The notes under the pieces were generated by a model. That model had not been told where the DNA came from. It did not search any database and saw only the letters and a list, made by a program, of their open reading frames with translations. The position numbers and the translations under genes were made by a program. From NCBI RefSeq assembly GCF_013363975.1, contig NZ_JABWGN010000005.1:546338-610337 (forward strand): 64,000 nt of DNA. The letters are read 5' to 3'. Below, one piece after another: positions 7,849 to 17,001 of the stretch. Within the stretch, counting starts at the first letter, position 1. Each line of letters starts with the position of its first letter. Origin of the DNA: Nonomuraea montanisoli. Its GTDB lineage: Bacteria; Actinomycetota; Actinomycetes; Streptosporangiales; Streptosporangiaceae.

Positions 7849-10544
7849 TGCTCGCGCCCCGTGGGCATCGTCTCGGGCTCGTAGTACGGCGGCATACCGG
7901 GATCCTGCCCACCGCCGAGCAGGCCGTTGTCCTCATCGAGGCCGTTGTTCTGGTTCGGGTCGATGGTGATGATGCGGCCGTTGTCCTCGTCGTTGCACGG
8001 GTCCATGACGCAGGTCACGTCGTCCGGCTGCTCCTCGTCCGGCTCCTTGGTGGCCGTGGGCGTGGGAGCGGGCTTGGGCGCGAGGTTCTCGGGGACGCCG
8101 GTGTTGACGCGGGCCGGGAACTGCTCGACCTTCTGGCCCTTCATGGCCTCGGTCATGAAGGCCTTCCAGATGGCCGCGGGGTACGTGGCGCCCTGGAAGG
8201 CGCTGCCCAGGGGCACCTCGTACGCGGTGGTGTACGGCTTCTGCGGCGTGTACTTCTTCTCCTTGGCCGGGTTCTTGCCCCGCCACCAGGGACAGTTGTC
8301 GTTGACCGGCTGGACGACCTTGCCACCCTTGGAGCGGCACTCCTGGCGGAACATGCCGACCGCGGTGGACAACTGCGGGGTGAAGCCGACGAACCAGGCT
8401 TCCTTGTTCTCGTTGTTGGTGCCGGTCTTGCCGGCGACGGGCCGGTCGTAGAGGGCGGCGTTGCGGCCGGTGCCCTGCTTGACCACGGCCTGGAGCGCGA
8501 CCGTGGCGTCTGCGGCGGCGTCCGGGGAGATGACCTGGGCGGGGGTCCGCTTCTCCTGCCACTTCACGCGGCCGGCGCGGTCCTTGACCTTGATGACGAC
8601 GTGGTTCTTGAAGTGCTTGCCGCCGTTGGCGAAGATCGAGTAGCCGCCGGCCTGCTCGACCGCGGTCACCTGACCGGAGCCGATCGTGATCAGGTAGTGG
8701 TGGCGGTTCTTCGCGTCCTCCAGCCGCTCCTTGCTGAGGCCGGCGCGGCTGGCGATGTCGATGACCTTGTCGAGGCTGACCTTCTCCCCCATCTTGGCGA
8801 AGGCGGTGTTGACCGAGTGGGCCGTGGCGTTGACGACGTCGATCGACGAGGCGCCCGAGGCGTGGTCGTTGTTGATGGGCGTGGTGCCCTCCAGCTTCAG
8901 CGGCCCCTTGGCCGGCAGGTAGCTGTTGAGGCTGTAGCCCGAGTCGAGCCACGCCGCGAGCACGTACGGCTTGAACGCCGAGGCCGCCTGCTTCTGCGAC
9001 AGGAAGGCGTCGTCCCAGGAGTCCTTCTCGTAGTCGTCGCCGCCGTAGAAGGCGATGATCCGGCCGTTACGCGGGTCGACCGCGGCCATGGTGGCGGTGA
9101 TCTCGCCGGTCAGGCCGGCGGTGTGCTTGTTGACGGCATCCCTGGCGGCCAGCATCAGGTTCTTGTCGAACGTCGAGGTGATCTTGTAGCCGCCGGTCTC
9201 GACGTCCTCCTTGGTGAGCCCGTACTCGTTCTTCAGCTCATCCATGACGGCCTGGACCATGTAGCCGGTCAGGCCCTTGTAGTAGTCCTTGTTGCTGATC
9301 TTGATGCGCTTGGGCGAGGCCGGCGACTTGGACGGCAGGCTCCCGTACGCCTTGGGGTCGAGCTTGGCCATCTGCCCGATCACGTAGACGTAGCGCGCCT
9401 CGCTGGGCTTCATGTTGCCCGCGATCTCGGCCCGGTCGAACGCGTCGGGGTTCTGGATGCGGCCGGCCAGGTAGGCGCCCTGCTCGGGCGTCAGCGCCGT
9501 GACCGGCTTGTTGAAGAACTCCTTGGCCGCCGCGCCGATGCCGTACGCGCCGCGCCCGAAGTAGATGGTGTTGAGGTACTGCTTGAGGATGTCGTCCTTG
9601 CTGAGCTTCTTGTTGAGCTTGACCGCGACGAAGATCTCATTGATCTTGCGCCGGATGCTGCGCTCCTGGGAGAGGCCGTCGTAGTAGTTGCGGGCCATCT
9701 GCTGGGTGATGGTGGAGGCGCCCTGCACCTGCGCGCCGGAGAGCGTGCTGTACACGGAGCGGACCATGCCGGAGAAGGAGATGCCGGAGTCCTCACGGAA
9801 GCCGCTGTTCTCGGCGGCGATGACCGCGTCCTGGACATGCCGCGGGATCTGGTTGATGTCGTCGACCGGGACGCGCTTGGTGCCCAGCTTGGCGAGGACC
9901 TTGCCGTTGGCGTAGTAGATGACGCTGCCCATGTCGTCGACCGTGTCCTGGACCTGGTTTTGGGTCGGCATGGGAATGTTGGCGTACGCCACGGCGATCA
10001 TGCCGAAGAGGCCGGCGGTGACGACCGCGAAGCCGGCCAGCACGATCTTCCAGCTCGGCAGGAACCTGCGCCACGCCGGCTTGTCTCCGCCCTTCTTGCG
10101 CGGGAGCTCGCCGGGACCTCCGGGCCCTCCTGGCCCTCCCGGCCCGCCGTCGCCACCGGAGCCGCCCGCGCCACGGCCGCGGGCGCGGCGCGGGGCCTCG
10201 CTGATCATCGTCTCCTGCTCGCTGCGCCGCCGTCCCTCACGGCGCCCGGACGAGCGCGGGCCGGGCTCGGCGGGCATCCCGGAGGCAGCGGTCGCGGGCG
10301 GGGGCCCGGCTGGGCCGCGCCGCTCGGGCGCGCGCCTGACGGGCTCGTACGGCTGCTCGTACGAGTGCGCCGCCATGGCGCCGGTGTCCTCGTAGGCGGC
10401 CTCCGGACGACGTGGAGGCTGCGCGTTCTCCCACCCGGAGCCGCCGGTTTGCGGCGTCTGGGGCTGGGGAACGGAACGGGATGAGCCGGAGCGACGGCGC
10501 CTCCCCTGGCGGGCCGTCCCCTCGTCGTGGCTGTAACTCAACAC
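7842..10544 (-). CDS. Bifunctional class A penicillin-binding protein (GT51 transglycosylase / transpeptidase)
   Basis: Polymerises glycan strands and cross-links peptides of peptidoglycan. About 165 N-terminal cytoplasmic residues are rich in Pro, Arg and Gly. One membrane helix follows (WKIVLAGFAVVTAGLFGMIAVAYA). The GT51 domain has DAVIAAENSGFREDSG and GASTITQQMARNYY. The transpeptidase has SAFK (nucleophile Ser and Lys), SVN and KTGTNN motifs, so it should be active. A ~90-residue acidic, proline-rich tail ends the protein. The GTG start has GAGGA only 4 nt upstream; a TTG one codon on is an alternative. It follows DUF5318 by 63 bp and overlaps the GT87 gene. Confidence 0.95.
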   Translation of the reverse strand: MLSYSHDEGTARQGRRRRSGSSRSVPQPQTPQTGGSGWENAQPPRRPEAAYEDTGAMAAHSYEQPYEPVRRAPERRGPAGPPPATAASGMPAEPGPRSSGRREGRRRSEQETMISEAPRRARGRGAGGSGGDGGPGGPGGPGGPGELPRKKGGDKPAWRRFLPSWKIVLAGFAVVTAGLFGMIAVAYANIPMPTQNQVQDTVDDMGSVIYYANGKVLAKLGTKRVPVDDINQIPRHVQDAVIAAENSGFREDSGISFSGMVRSVYSTLSGAQVQGASTITQQMARNYYDGLSQERSIRRKINEIFVAVKLNKKLSKDDILKQYLNTIYFGRGAYGIGAAAKEFFNKPVTALTPEQGAYLAGRIQNPDAFDRAEIAGNMKPSEARYVYVIGQMAKLDPKAYGSLPSKSPASPKRIKISNKDYYKGLTGYMVQAVMDELKNEYGLTKEDVETGGYKITSTFDKNLMLAARDAVNKHTAGLTGEITATMAAVDPRNGRIIAFYGGDDYEKDSWDDAFLSQKQAASAFKPYVLAAWLDSGYSLNSYLPAKGPLKLEGTTPINNDHASGASSIDVVNATAHSVNTAFAKMGEKVSLDKVIDIASRAGLSKERLEDAKNRHHYLITIGSGQVTAVEQAGGYSIFANGGKHFKNHVVIKVKDRAGRVKWQEKRTPAQVISPDAAADATVALQAVVKQGTGRNAALYDRPVAGKTGTNNENKEAWFVGFTPQLSTAVGMFRQECRSKGGKVVQPVNDNCPWWRGKNPAKEKKYTPQKPYTTAYEVPLGSAFQGATYPAAIWKAFMTEAMKGQKVEQFPARVNTGVPENLAPKPAPTPTATKEPDEEQPDDVTCVMDPCNDEDNGRIITIDPNQNNGLDEDNGLLGGGQDPGMPPYYEPETMPTGREQW

Positions 10545-10607
10545 GTCCTCGCATCGTCGTCGGATAGCACGGCGGGTGGGCGTGGGCGCCTTGACCGCCT
10601 TCGGTCT

Positions 10608-10982
10608 CTACTCTCGGCCGACGAGATCCGGCGGTCCGTTGCCGAGGACCAACGAGACCGTCATGTGGTTCCAAGAGCAACCTTGACAGACCTCGACGAC
10701 GTGCACACGGATCTCGTCGTCATCATGGTCCATTTCGACGAGACCTGACGTCGCCTTTGCCTCACCCGTATGCCGTCCCAGGGGATCCCGGTCGACATAG
10801 GTCACGTTGGTGACGTTCCGCCTTCCGCACACCGGGCATAGGCGTTCGGTCGGTTCACCGAGGTGCCGGGCCGCGTGAAGGAGGTACGGCTGTGCGTCAC
10901 ACATCTCGCCAGGCGAGCGCGGGCCGGGGACCACTCCTCTCGTCGCGAGGCCGTCGTCCACCACCCTTCTCTGTGACCACAT
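10608..10982 (-). CDS. DUF5318 family zinc-ribbon-like protein
   Basis: Actinobacterial conserved protein of unknown function. The 124-residue product begins MWSQRRVVDDGL, then CDAQPYLLHAARHLGEPT. It carries two cysteine pairs: LCPVCGRRNVTNVTYV and EVCQGCSWNH, a likely zinc ribbon. The residues match the DUF5318 pattern, which is usually found directly upstream of a class A PBP gene in actinomycetes, as here. First gene of the PBP-GT87-PIG-V operon; divergent from the padR promoter. The function suggested by context is envelope-related, but that is inference only. Confidence 0.85.
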   Translation of the reverse strand: MWSQRRVVDDGLATRGVVPGPRSPGEMCDAQPYLLHAARHLGEPTERLCPVCGRRNVTNVTYVDRDPLGRHTGEAKATSGLVEMDHDDDEIRVHVVEVCQGCSWNHMTVSLVLGNGPPDLVGRE

Positions 10983-11023
10983 GAGCGCCAGACTACGGCT
11001 TTTTGGTGATTGCTCCCAACGAC

Positions 11024-11052
11024 TTGGCAAAGTCGCTCGTTGCCGCGATATA
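11024..11052 (+). promoter_or_regulatory. padR-ino1 promoter
   Basis: TTGGCA (11024-11029), a 17-nt spacer and GATATA (11047-11052) make a good sigma-70-type promoter. Transcription would start near 11059, only about 12 nt before the first ATG of padR. Confidence 0.65.
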
Positions 11053-11070
11053 GCGAATCGACGTATCCTC

Positions 11071-11700
11071 ATGATGTATCGGCTAGATACATCGACGCGA
11101 GAGGGGGCGGTTCCGCTGGCCGGCGGACAAGGCAGAGTCCTGGAGCTGGCCGTGCTCGGGTCGTTGCACGAGACCCCGCTCCACGGCTACGAGCTGCGCA
11201 AACGGCTCAACGCTCTGCTGGGGATGTTCCGTGCGTTCTCCTACGGGTCGCTCTACCCCTGCCTGCGATCGCTGCTCACCCAGGGCCTCATCGCCGAGGA
11301 GCAGCCGGCTCCGGCCACGATCGTGGGCGGCCGATCGAAGATCGTCTACAAGCTGACGGCGGAGGGGAAGGAGCGGCTGCACGAGTTGCTCACCCAGGCC
11401 GGTCCGTCGGCCTGGGAGGACGAGAGCTTCGGCGTCCACTTCGCCTTCTTCAGGCACACGGAGGCCGAGGTGCGCCTGCGCATCCTCGAAGGCCGCCGCA
11501 GCCGCCTGGAGGAGCGTCTGGACAGCGTGCGCACCGCCCTGGCCCGCACCAGGGAGCGCCTCGACAGCTACACGTTGGAGCTGCAGCGTCATGGTCTCGA
11601 ATCGGTCGAACGCGAGGTGCGTTGGCTGAACGAGCTGATCGCGACGGAGAGACGGGCATCGCAAGAGCCCGAGAGAGATACCACGTCAACTGATGAGTAA
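11071..11700 (+). CDS. PadR family transcriptional regulator
   Basis: Winged-helix DNA-binding regulator. The 209-residue product (start ATG 11071, or the adjacent ATG 11074) has the PadR core [23 protein letters not shown] and [20 protein letters not shown], then [14 protein letters not shown] wing residues. The C-terminal half is a long helical dimerisation segment ([20 protein letters not shown]). There is no ribosome site and the promoter lies close, so translation may be near-leaderless. An 8-bp inverted repeat covers its first codons, suggesting self-repression. It is followed after 13 bp by ino1, a conserved actinobacterial pair, so it probably controls inositol synthesis. Confidence 0.92.
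   Translation: MMYRLDTSTREGAVPLAGGQGRVLELAVLGSLHETPLHGYELRKRLNALLGMFRAFSYGSLYPCLRSLLTQGLIAEEQPAPATIVGGRSKIVYKLTAEGKERLHELLTQAGPSAWEDESFGVHFAFFRHTEAEVRLRILEGRRSRLEERLDSVRTALARTRERLDSYTLELQRHGLESVEREVRWLNELIATERRASQEPERDTTSTDE
11073..11093. promoter_or_regulatory. Probable PadR operator
   Basis: GATGTATC (11073-11080) and GATACATC (11086-11093) form a perfect 8-bp inverted repeat with a 5-nt spacer, about 20 bp downstream of the -10 box and across the start codons of padR. The ATGTAT/ATACAT half-sites resemble known PadR operators. Confidence 0.65.
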
Positions 11701-11713
11701 GGGAGCGAGTGCG

Positions 11714-12793
11714 ATGGGTTCGGTTCGCGTGGCCATTGTCGGTGTCGGCAACTGCGCGTCGTCGCTGGTCCAGGGCGTTCACTACTACAAGGACGCCGAC
11801 CCGGACGTACGGGTCCCGGGCCTGATGCACGTGAAGTTCGGCGACTACCACGTCGGCGACGTCGAGGTCGTCGCCGCGTTCGACGTGGACGCCAAGAAGG
11901 TCGGCCGCGACCTGTCCGAGGCGATCGTCGCCAGCGAGAACAACACGATCAAGATCTGCGACGTGCCGCCCACGGGGGTGACTGTCCAGCGCGGCCATAC
12001 CTTCGACGGCCTGGGTGAGTACTACCGGGAGATCGTCGAGGAGTCCGACGAGGCGCCCGTCGACGTGGTCCAGGTGCTCCGTGACAACCAGGTCGACGTC
12101 CTGGTCTCCTACCTGCCCGTGGGCTCCGAGGAGGCCGACCGGTTCTACGCGCGGTGCGCGATCGACGCCAAGGTCGCCTTCGTCAACGCGCTGCCGGTCT
12201 TCATCGCCTCCGACCCCGAGTGGGCCGAGAAGTTCACGCAGGCCGGTGTGCCGATCGTCGGCGACGACATCAAGTCGCAGGTCGGCGCCACCATCACGCA
12301 CCGCGTCCTGGCCAAGCTGTTCGAGGACCGCGGGGTCGAGCTGCTGCGCACGTACCAGCTCAACTTCGGCGGCAACATGGACTTCATGAACATGCTGGAG
12401 CGCAAGCGGCTCCAGTCGAAGAAGATCTCCAAGACCCAGTCGGTCACCTCGCAGATCCCGCACGAGATGCGCAAGGCCGACGTGCACATCGGCCCGTCGG
12501 ACCACGTGCCGTGGCTCGACGACCGCAAGTGGGCCTACATCCGCCTGGAGGGCCGCTCGTTCGGCGACACCCCGCTCAACCTGGAGTACAAGCTCGAGGT
12601 GTGGGACTCGCCCAACTCGGCGGGCATCATCATCGACGCGGTGCGCGCGGCCAAGATCGCCCTCGACCGGGGCATCGCCGGCCCGATCCTCAGCGCGTCG
12701 TCGTACTTCATGAAGTCGCCGCCCGAGCAGTACTCCGACGACGAGGCGCGCGAGTACGTCGAGAAGTTCATCCGCGGCGAGATCGACAGGTAA
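11714..12793 (+). CDS. ino1: Inositol-3-phosphate synthase
   Basis: Converts glucose 6-phosphate to 1L-myo-inositol 1-phosphate with bound NAD, feeding phosphatidylinositol and mycothiol synthesis. The 359-residue product begins [20 protein letters not shown], a Rossmann NAD motif. It includes [42 protein letters not shown] and KVQ-type catalytic lysines in [13 protein letters not shown]. Length matches actinobacterial short Ino1. ATG 11714 has AAGGGAG 8 nt upstream; the ATG at 11693 overlapping the padR stop is less likely. Expressed with padR. Confidence 0.96.
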   Translation: MGSVRVAIVGVGNCASSLVQGVHYYKDADPDVRVPGLMHVKFGDYHVGDVEVVAAFDVDAKKVGRDLSEAIVASENNTIKICDVPPTGVTVQRGHTFDGLGEYYREIVEESDEAPVDVVQVLRDNQVDVLVSYLPVGSEEADRFYARCAIDAKVAFVNALPVFIASDPEWAEKFTQAGVPIVGDDIKSQVGATITHRVLAKLFEDRGVELLRTYQLNFGGNMDFMNMLERKRLQSKKISKTQSVTSQIPHEMRKADVHIGPSDHVPWLDDRKWAYIRLEGRSFGDTPLNLEYKLEVWDSPNSAGIIIDAVRAAKIALDRGIAGPILSASSYFMKSPPEQYSDDEAREYVEKFIRGEIDR

Positions 12794-12804
12794 GCCTCGC
12801 TCAC

Positions 12805-12840
12805 GACGGCGGCCGACTCCTTGCGGGGGCGGCCGCCGTC
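12805..12840 (+). terminator. Terminator after ino1
   Basis: GACGGCGGCC (12805-12814) and GGCCGCCGTC (12831-12840) form a perfect 10-bp stem with a 16-nt loop, 12 bp past the ino1 stop and between ino1 and the convergent idi gene. No U-tract. Confidence 0.65.
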
Positions 12841-12886
12841 ACTCTTGCGCGCCGTCACTCTTGCGCGGCGTCGCCGGGTCAGGGCG

Positions 12887-13480
12887 TCAGCCGGCGGCGA
12901 CCCGGGCGGCCGGCGGCAGCTCGGCCTCGGCGGCCGTGGGCCAGGCCATCGGGTCGGGGCCGAGCTCGACCAGGAGCGGCACCTGCTCGGCGCACCACGG
13001 CGAGATGGCCAGCTCGCCCTTCAGCACCCGAGTGGCGAACTCCTGCCACGGCATCCACCGTGTCTCGCCCACCTCCTCCGGGTTGAGCACCGCCGGGGCC
13101 TCGGCCGTGACGCGGTAGACGGGGCACAGCTCGTGCTCGACGATGCCGTTGCCCATGACGGCCCGGTAGGCGAACGTGGGCAGCACCAGGTCGGCGCGCT
13201 CGACGGCCAGGCCCAGCTCGTAGGAGAGCCGGCGGGTGACGGCGCGGTCGAGCGGCTCGCCCGGCAGCGGGTGGCCGCAGCAGCTGTTGGTCCACACGCC
13301 GGGCCAGGTCAGCTTGTGGTCGGCGCGCCTGGTCAGCAGCACACGGCCGTCGCCGTCGAAGACGTAGCTGGAGAAGGCCAGGTGGAGCGGGGTCTCCCGG
13401 CCGTGCACCGACAGCTTGGGCGCGGTGCCGACCGCGCGGCCCTCGTCGTCGACCAGCACCACCAGTTCATCAGTCGTCAC
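12887..13480 (-). CDS. idi: Isopentenyl-diphosphate delta-isomerase type 1
   Basis: Interconverts isopentenyl and dimethylallyl diphosphate. The 197-residue Nudix-fold product has the type 1 motifs: FSSYVFDGDGRVLLTRRA, WTNSCCGHPLPGE with the catalytic cysteine at residue 67, RRLSYELGL, and the metal-binding VEHELCPVYR. C-terminal WMPWQEF and AISPWC also fit the family. The mRNA is probably leaderless: on the minus strand TACGCT (13488-13493) is 7 nt before the GTG. Monocistronic, convergent with ino1. Confidence 0.95.
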   Translation of the reverse strand: MTTDELVVLVDDEGRAVGTAPKLSVHGRETPLHLAFSSYVFDGDGRVLLTRRADHKLTWPGVWTNSCCGHPLPGEPLDRAVTRRLSYELGLAVERADLVLPTFAYRAVMGNGIVEHELCPVYRVTAEAPAVLNPEEVGETRWMPWQEFATRVLKGELAISPWCAEQVPLLVELGPDPMAWPTAAEAELPPAARVAAG

Positions 13481-13585
13481 GCTACGAAGCGTACGTGATC
13501 ATGTGCGTGTTCCGGACGGGTTCCTCCACCTGCGGCGCCAACTCCCCGAGCCCGGAAAGGTCCGGATCGGGACTAGGCTGACTGC

Positions 13586-14875
13586 GTGTCGTTCGTCGCC
13601 GATCTGCGGATAGTCCTGAAGGGCCGGGACTTCCGCCGGCTGTTCGGCACCCGGCTGGTCTCCCAGTTCTCCGACGGGATCTTCCAGTTCGCGGTGACGG
13701 GATTCGCCTTCTTCAGCCCCGAGAAGCAGACCACCGCGCTGGCCGTGGCCGCCGGCATGGCCGTGCTGTTCCTCCCGTACAGCGTGCTGGGGCCCTTCGT
13801 GGGCGTCTTCATCGACCGCTGGTCGCGGCGGCAGATCCTGGTGATCGCGCCGATGGTGCGCGGCACGCTGCTCCTCGCCGCCGCGGCGCTCCTGGTCGCC
13901 GGCGTGCCCGAGCCGCTGTTCTACGCCGCGGCCCTCGCCGTGCTCGGGGTCAACCGGTTCTTCATGGCCGCGCTCGGCGCCTCTCTGCCGCACGTGGTTC
14001 CGCCCGAGCGGCTGATGGCGGCCAACGCCGTCACCCCCACCTCCGGCACCGCCATGACGTTCGTGGGCGCCGGCTTGGGCTTCCTGCTGCGCGAGACGTT
14101 CGGCGGCGGCGCGTACGGCACGGCGCTGCTGCTGGTCATCTCGGGCGTGGTGTTCGGGATGAGCGCGCTGATCGCGCGCACGATGGAGCGCTCGCTGCTC
14201 GGCCCCTCCTACGACCCCGACCGGCCGCAGGCGCGCGAGGCGGTCCGCAACGTGGTGGTGGGCCTCGTGGACGGCGCGCGGCATCTGCTGGGCCACCGCA
14301 GGGCCGCCGCCACGATGGGCGCGATGGCCGCCCACCGGTTCCTGTACGGCATGGCGACCGCGCTCGGCATCATCCTGTACCGCTACTACTTCACCGACGG
14401 CGACGCCGAGGCGGCCCTGCGCGGCATCGGCGTGGTCGTCGCCACCTCCGGCGTCGGCTACACCCTCGCCATCGTCCTCACGCCGTGGGCCACCGAGCGG
14501 TTCACGCTGGAGCGGTGGGTGCCGATGGCCCTGGCCGCGGCGGGCCTGGTCTCGGGGGCGCTGATCCTGCCGTTCCAGGAGTGGGGGCTGCCGGTGGCCG
14601 GCTTCGTGCTGGGCATCGCCGGGCAGAGCGTCAAGATCTGCGCCGACACGGCCGTGCAGCGCGACGTCGAGGACGCCTACCTGGGCCGGTCCTTCTCGAT
14701 CTACGACATGCTCTTCAACGGCATGTACGTGCTCGCCGCGGCGCTGTCGGCGGTCATCCTGCCGCCCGACGGCAGGTCCTACCTCGCCGTGGCGATCATC
14801 GCGCTGGGCTACCCGGTGGCCGCGCTGATCTACCGCCTGGTCGTGCGGCCCCCGGTGCCCACGCCGTCGCCCTGA
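13586..14875 (+). CDS. MFS transporter
   Basis: Major facilitator superfamily membrane protein of 429 residues with about 12 hydrophobic segments. The loop 2-3 signature is seen as GPFVGVFIDRWSRRQILV near residue 75, which marks a DHA1-like drug or metabolite exporter. Other segments include LVSQFSDGIFQFAVTGFAFF and VAGFVLGIAGQSVKICADTAVQRDV. The start GTG lies 6 nt after TAGGCT (13574-13579), so the message is probably leaderless. It ends 4 bp from the convergent cca gene. The substrate cannot be inferred. Confidence 0.88.
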   Translation: MSFVADLRIVLKGRDFRRLFGTRLVSQFSDGIFQFAVTGFAFFSPEKQTTALAVAAGMAVLFLPYSVLGPFVGVFIDRWSRRQILVIAPMVRGTLLLAAAALLVAGVPEPLFYAAALAVLGVNRFFMAALGASLPHVVPPERLMAANAVTPTSGTAMTFVGAGLGFLLRETFGGGAYGTALLLVISGVVFGMSALIARTMERSLLGPSYDPDRPQAREAVRNVVVGLVDGARHLLGHRRAAATMGAMAAHRFLYGMATALGIILYRYYFTDGDAEAALRGIGVVVATSGVGYTLAIVLTPWATERFTLERWVPMALAAAGLVSGALILPFQEWGLPVAGFVLGIAGQSVKICADTAVQRDVEDAYLGRSFSIYDMLFNGMYVLAAALSAVILPPDGRSYLAVAIIALGYPVAALIYRLVVRPPVPTPSP

Positions 14876-14879
14876 CCCG

Positions 14880-16322
14880 TCAGGAGGAGGTCAGGCCGTT
14901 GTCGCGGGCCCACTCCAGCAGCGCCTCGGTGGCCGCCTCGGCGCCGATGACGCCCTTGTCCAGACGCAGCTCCAGCAGGAACTTGTAGGCCCTGCCCACG
15001 ACCGGGCCGGGCCCGACGCCGAGGACGCGCTGGATGTCGTTGCCGTCGAGCTCCGGCCGGATCTTGGCCAGCTCCTCCTCGTCGGCCAGCCGGGCGATGC
15101 GCTCCTCCAACTGGTCGTAGGTGCGCGACAGGGCCGCCGCCTTGCGCTTGTTGCGGGTCGTGCAGTCGGCCCGGGTGAGCTTGTGCAGGCGGGTGAGCAG
15201 GTGGCCCGCGTCGCGCACGTAGCGGCGCACGGCGCTGTCGGTCCACTCGCCCGTGCCGTAGCCGTGGAAGCGCAGGTGCAGCTCCACCAGCCGCGACACG
15301 TCGGCCACGACGTCCTTGGGGAACCTCAGCTCGGTCATGCGCTTCTTGGTCATCTGGGCGCCGACCACCTCGTGGTGGTGGAAGGAGACCCGGCCGCCCG
15401 CCTCGTGACGGCGCGTCTTGGGCTTCCCGATGTCGTGCATGAGAGCGGCCCAGCGCAGGATGTGGTCGGGCCGGCCGTCCTCCTCCTGGGCGATCGCCTG
15501 GTCGAGCACGGTCAGGGTGTGCTCGTAGACGTCCTTGTGCCGGTGGTGCTCGTCGATCTCCAGGCGCAGTTTGGGCAGCTCGGGCAGCACGTGCTGGGCC
15601 AGGCCGGTGTCGACCAGCAGCCGCAGGCCCTCGCGGGGGTAGGCGCCGGAGACCAGCTTGTCCAGCTCGTCGCGGATGCGCTCGGCGGAGACGATCTCGA
15701 TGCGCTCGGCCATCGACGTCATCGCCTCGACGGCGGCGTCGTCGACGGTGAAGCCGAGCTGGGAGGCGAAGCGGGCGGCGCGCAGCATGCGCAGCGGGTC
15801 GTCGTCGAAGGACCGCTCGGCCGGGCCCGGCGTGCGCAGCCGCCGGGCCGCCAGGTCCTCCAGGCCGCCGTACGGGTCCACGAACTCGTGACCGGGCAGG
15901 CGCACGGCCATCGCGTTGACCGCGAAGTCGCGCCGCTCCAGGTCGGCCTCCAGCGTGTCGCCGTACATGACCTCGGGCTTGCGCGACTTGGGGTCGTAGG
16001 ACTCGCTCCGGTACGTGGTGATCTCGATCAGCCAGCCGCCCTTGCGCACGCCGACCGTGCCGAAGTCGATGCCGATGGTCCACACCGAGTCGGCCCAGTC
16101 GCGCACGAGGGACAGCACGCGCTCGGGACGGGCGTCGGTGGTGAGGTCGAGGTCGTTGCCGGTGCGGCCGAGCAGCATGTCGCGCACGGGACCGCCCACG
16201 AGGGCCAGTTCGTGGCCCTGGTCGGCGAACAGGCGGCCCAGGTCGTCGGCCACCGGGGAGATCTTACGGAACAGGTCGCTCATGGCCCGCTGCTGGTTGT
16301 CGGTCAGATTTGAGTCGGACAA
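14880..16322 (-). CDS. cca: CCA tRNA nucleotidyltransferase
   Basis: Adds or repairs the CCA 3' end of tRNAs. The 480-residue product has the class II nucleotidyltransferase head (LVGGPVRDMLLG then DLDLTTDARP, with the catalytic aspartates), the basic RNA-binding domain (PGHEFVDPYGGLEDLAARRLRT, DDDPLRMLRAARFASQLGF) and an HD domain (LMHDIGKPKTRR). The TTG at 16322 is preferred: AAGGA lies 10 nt before it and the protein then begins MSDSNLTDNQQRA as in relatives. ATG 16367 is the alternative; ATG 16430 would run into the divergent gene. Convergent with the MFS gene. Confidence 0.93.
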   Translation of the reverse strand: MSDSNLTDNQQRAMSDLFRKISPVADDLGRLFADQGHELALVGGPVRDMLLGRTGNDLDLTTDARPERVLSLVRDWADSVWTIGIDFGTVGVRKGGWLIEITTYRSESYDPKSRKPEVMYGDTLEADLERRDFAVNAMAVRLPGHEFVDPYGGLEDLAARRLRTPGPAERSFDDDPLRMLRAARFASQLGFTVDDAAVEAMTSMAERIEIVSAERIRDELDKLVSGAYPREGLRLLVDTGLAQHVLPELPKLRLEIDEHHRHKDVYEHTLTVLDQAIAQEEDGRPDHILRWAALMHDIGKPKTRRHEAGGRVSFHHHEVVGAQMTKKRMTELRFPKDVVADVSRLVELHLRFHGYGTGEWTDSAVRRYVRDAGHLLTRLHKLTRADCTTRNKRKAAALSRTYDQLEERIARLADEEELAKIRPELDGNDIQRVLGVGPGPVVGRAYKFLLELRLDKGVIGAEAATEALLEWARDNGLTSS

Positions 16323-16428
16323 GCTGGGTAGGTCCTTCGATTCCGGAACATATCCCCCGGGCCACATGAGGTCCGGGTTACCGTCGGTCAAGAGGACCGT
16401 CGGGGGCCAAGGCCGAAGGAGCGTGTTC

Positions 16429-16950
16429 ATGAAGGACGCCCTCGCGATCCACCGCTGGCTCCTCGCGCACCAGGTCCATCATGAGATCGTACGCCTTCCG
16501 CGTCCCATCACTCGCGTGGAGGAGCTGCCCGCGACGATCTCCGCCGCGCCCGAGAGGTGCGTCATGGTCACGGTGTTCGAGGTCACCGCGAGGCTCGGCC
16601 GCGAGGTCGTCGGCGTCGTCTCCTCGGTCGCCGCGCCGCCGCGCCCGGGGGCCGTCGGCGCCCTGCTGGGCGCCCATGACGTGCGGCCCGCCCCCGCGTT
16701 CCTGGTCAACTCCGCCACCGACTACGCCGCCGGGCTCGTGTGCCCGCTGTTGCTGCCGCGCCGGCTCCCACTGCTGGTGGACGACCGGCTCGCGGGCGAC
16801 GCCGAGCCGATCTTCATGGCCAGCGGCGAGCGACACACCGCCGTCGGCATGCGTGCCCTTGACCTGCTGTCCCTCCTGTCCGGCAAGACCGTGGACCTGA
16901 GGATTCCCCGGCCCAGGGGATCACGTGAGGCGATCGCGCTGCGGCACTGA
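16429..16950 (+). CDS. YbaK/EbsC-type aminoacyl-tRNA deacylase
   Basis: Likely hydrolyses mischarged aminoacyl-tRNA in trans. The 173-residue product has the YbaK fold: N-terminal KDALAIHRWLLAHQVHHEI, then a core with RCVMVTVFEV and a later RLPLLVDDRLAGDAEPIFMASG block that corresponds to the substrate-pocket region. The conserved catalytic lysine position is not obvious by eye, so specificity is uncertain. AAGGAG is 8 nt before the ATG at 16429. It diverges from cca, giving a tRNA-quality pair. Confidence 0.8.
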   Translation: MKDALAIHRWLLAHQVHHEIVRLPRPITRVEELPATISAAPERCVMVTVFEVTARLGREVVGVVSSVAAPPRPGAVGALLGAHDVRPAPAFLVNSATDYAAGLVCPLLLPRRLPLLVDDRLAGDAEPIFMASGERHTAVGMRALDLLSLLSGKTVDLRIPRPRGSREAIALRH

Positions 16951-16968
16951 GCCCGTACCATTGCGGGC

Positions 16969-17001
16969 GTGCGCCGTACTCCAGCCCGGGCGGACGCGTG
17001 A
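16969..17001 (+). CDS. Ten-codon leader ORF coupled to the DUF6049 gene
   Basis: GTG CGC CGT ACT CCA GCC CGG GCG GAC GCG TGA would give MRRTPARADA. Its GTG is 7 nt after TACCAT (16956-16961), the arrangement of actinobacterial leaderless mRNAs, and its TGA overlaps the GTG of the next gene (GTGA). It explains how the downstream gene, which lacks a ribosome site, could be translated. Existence of the peptide is inferred. Confidence 0.4.
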   Translation: MRRTPARADA

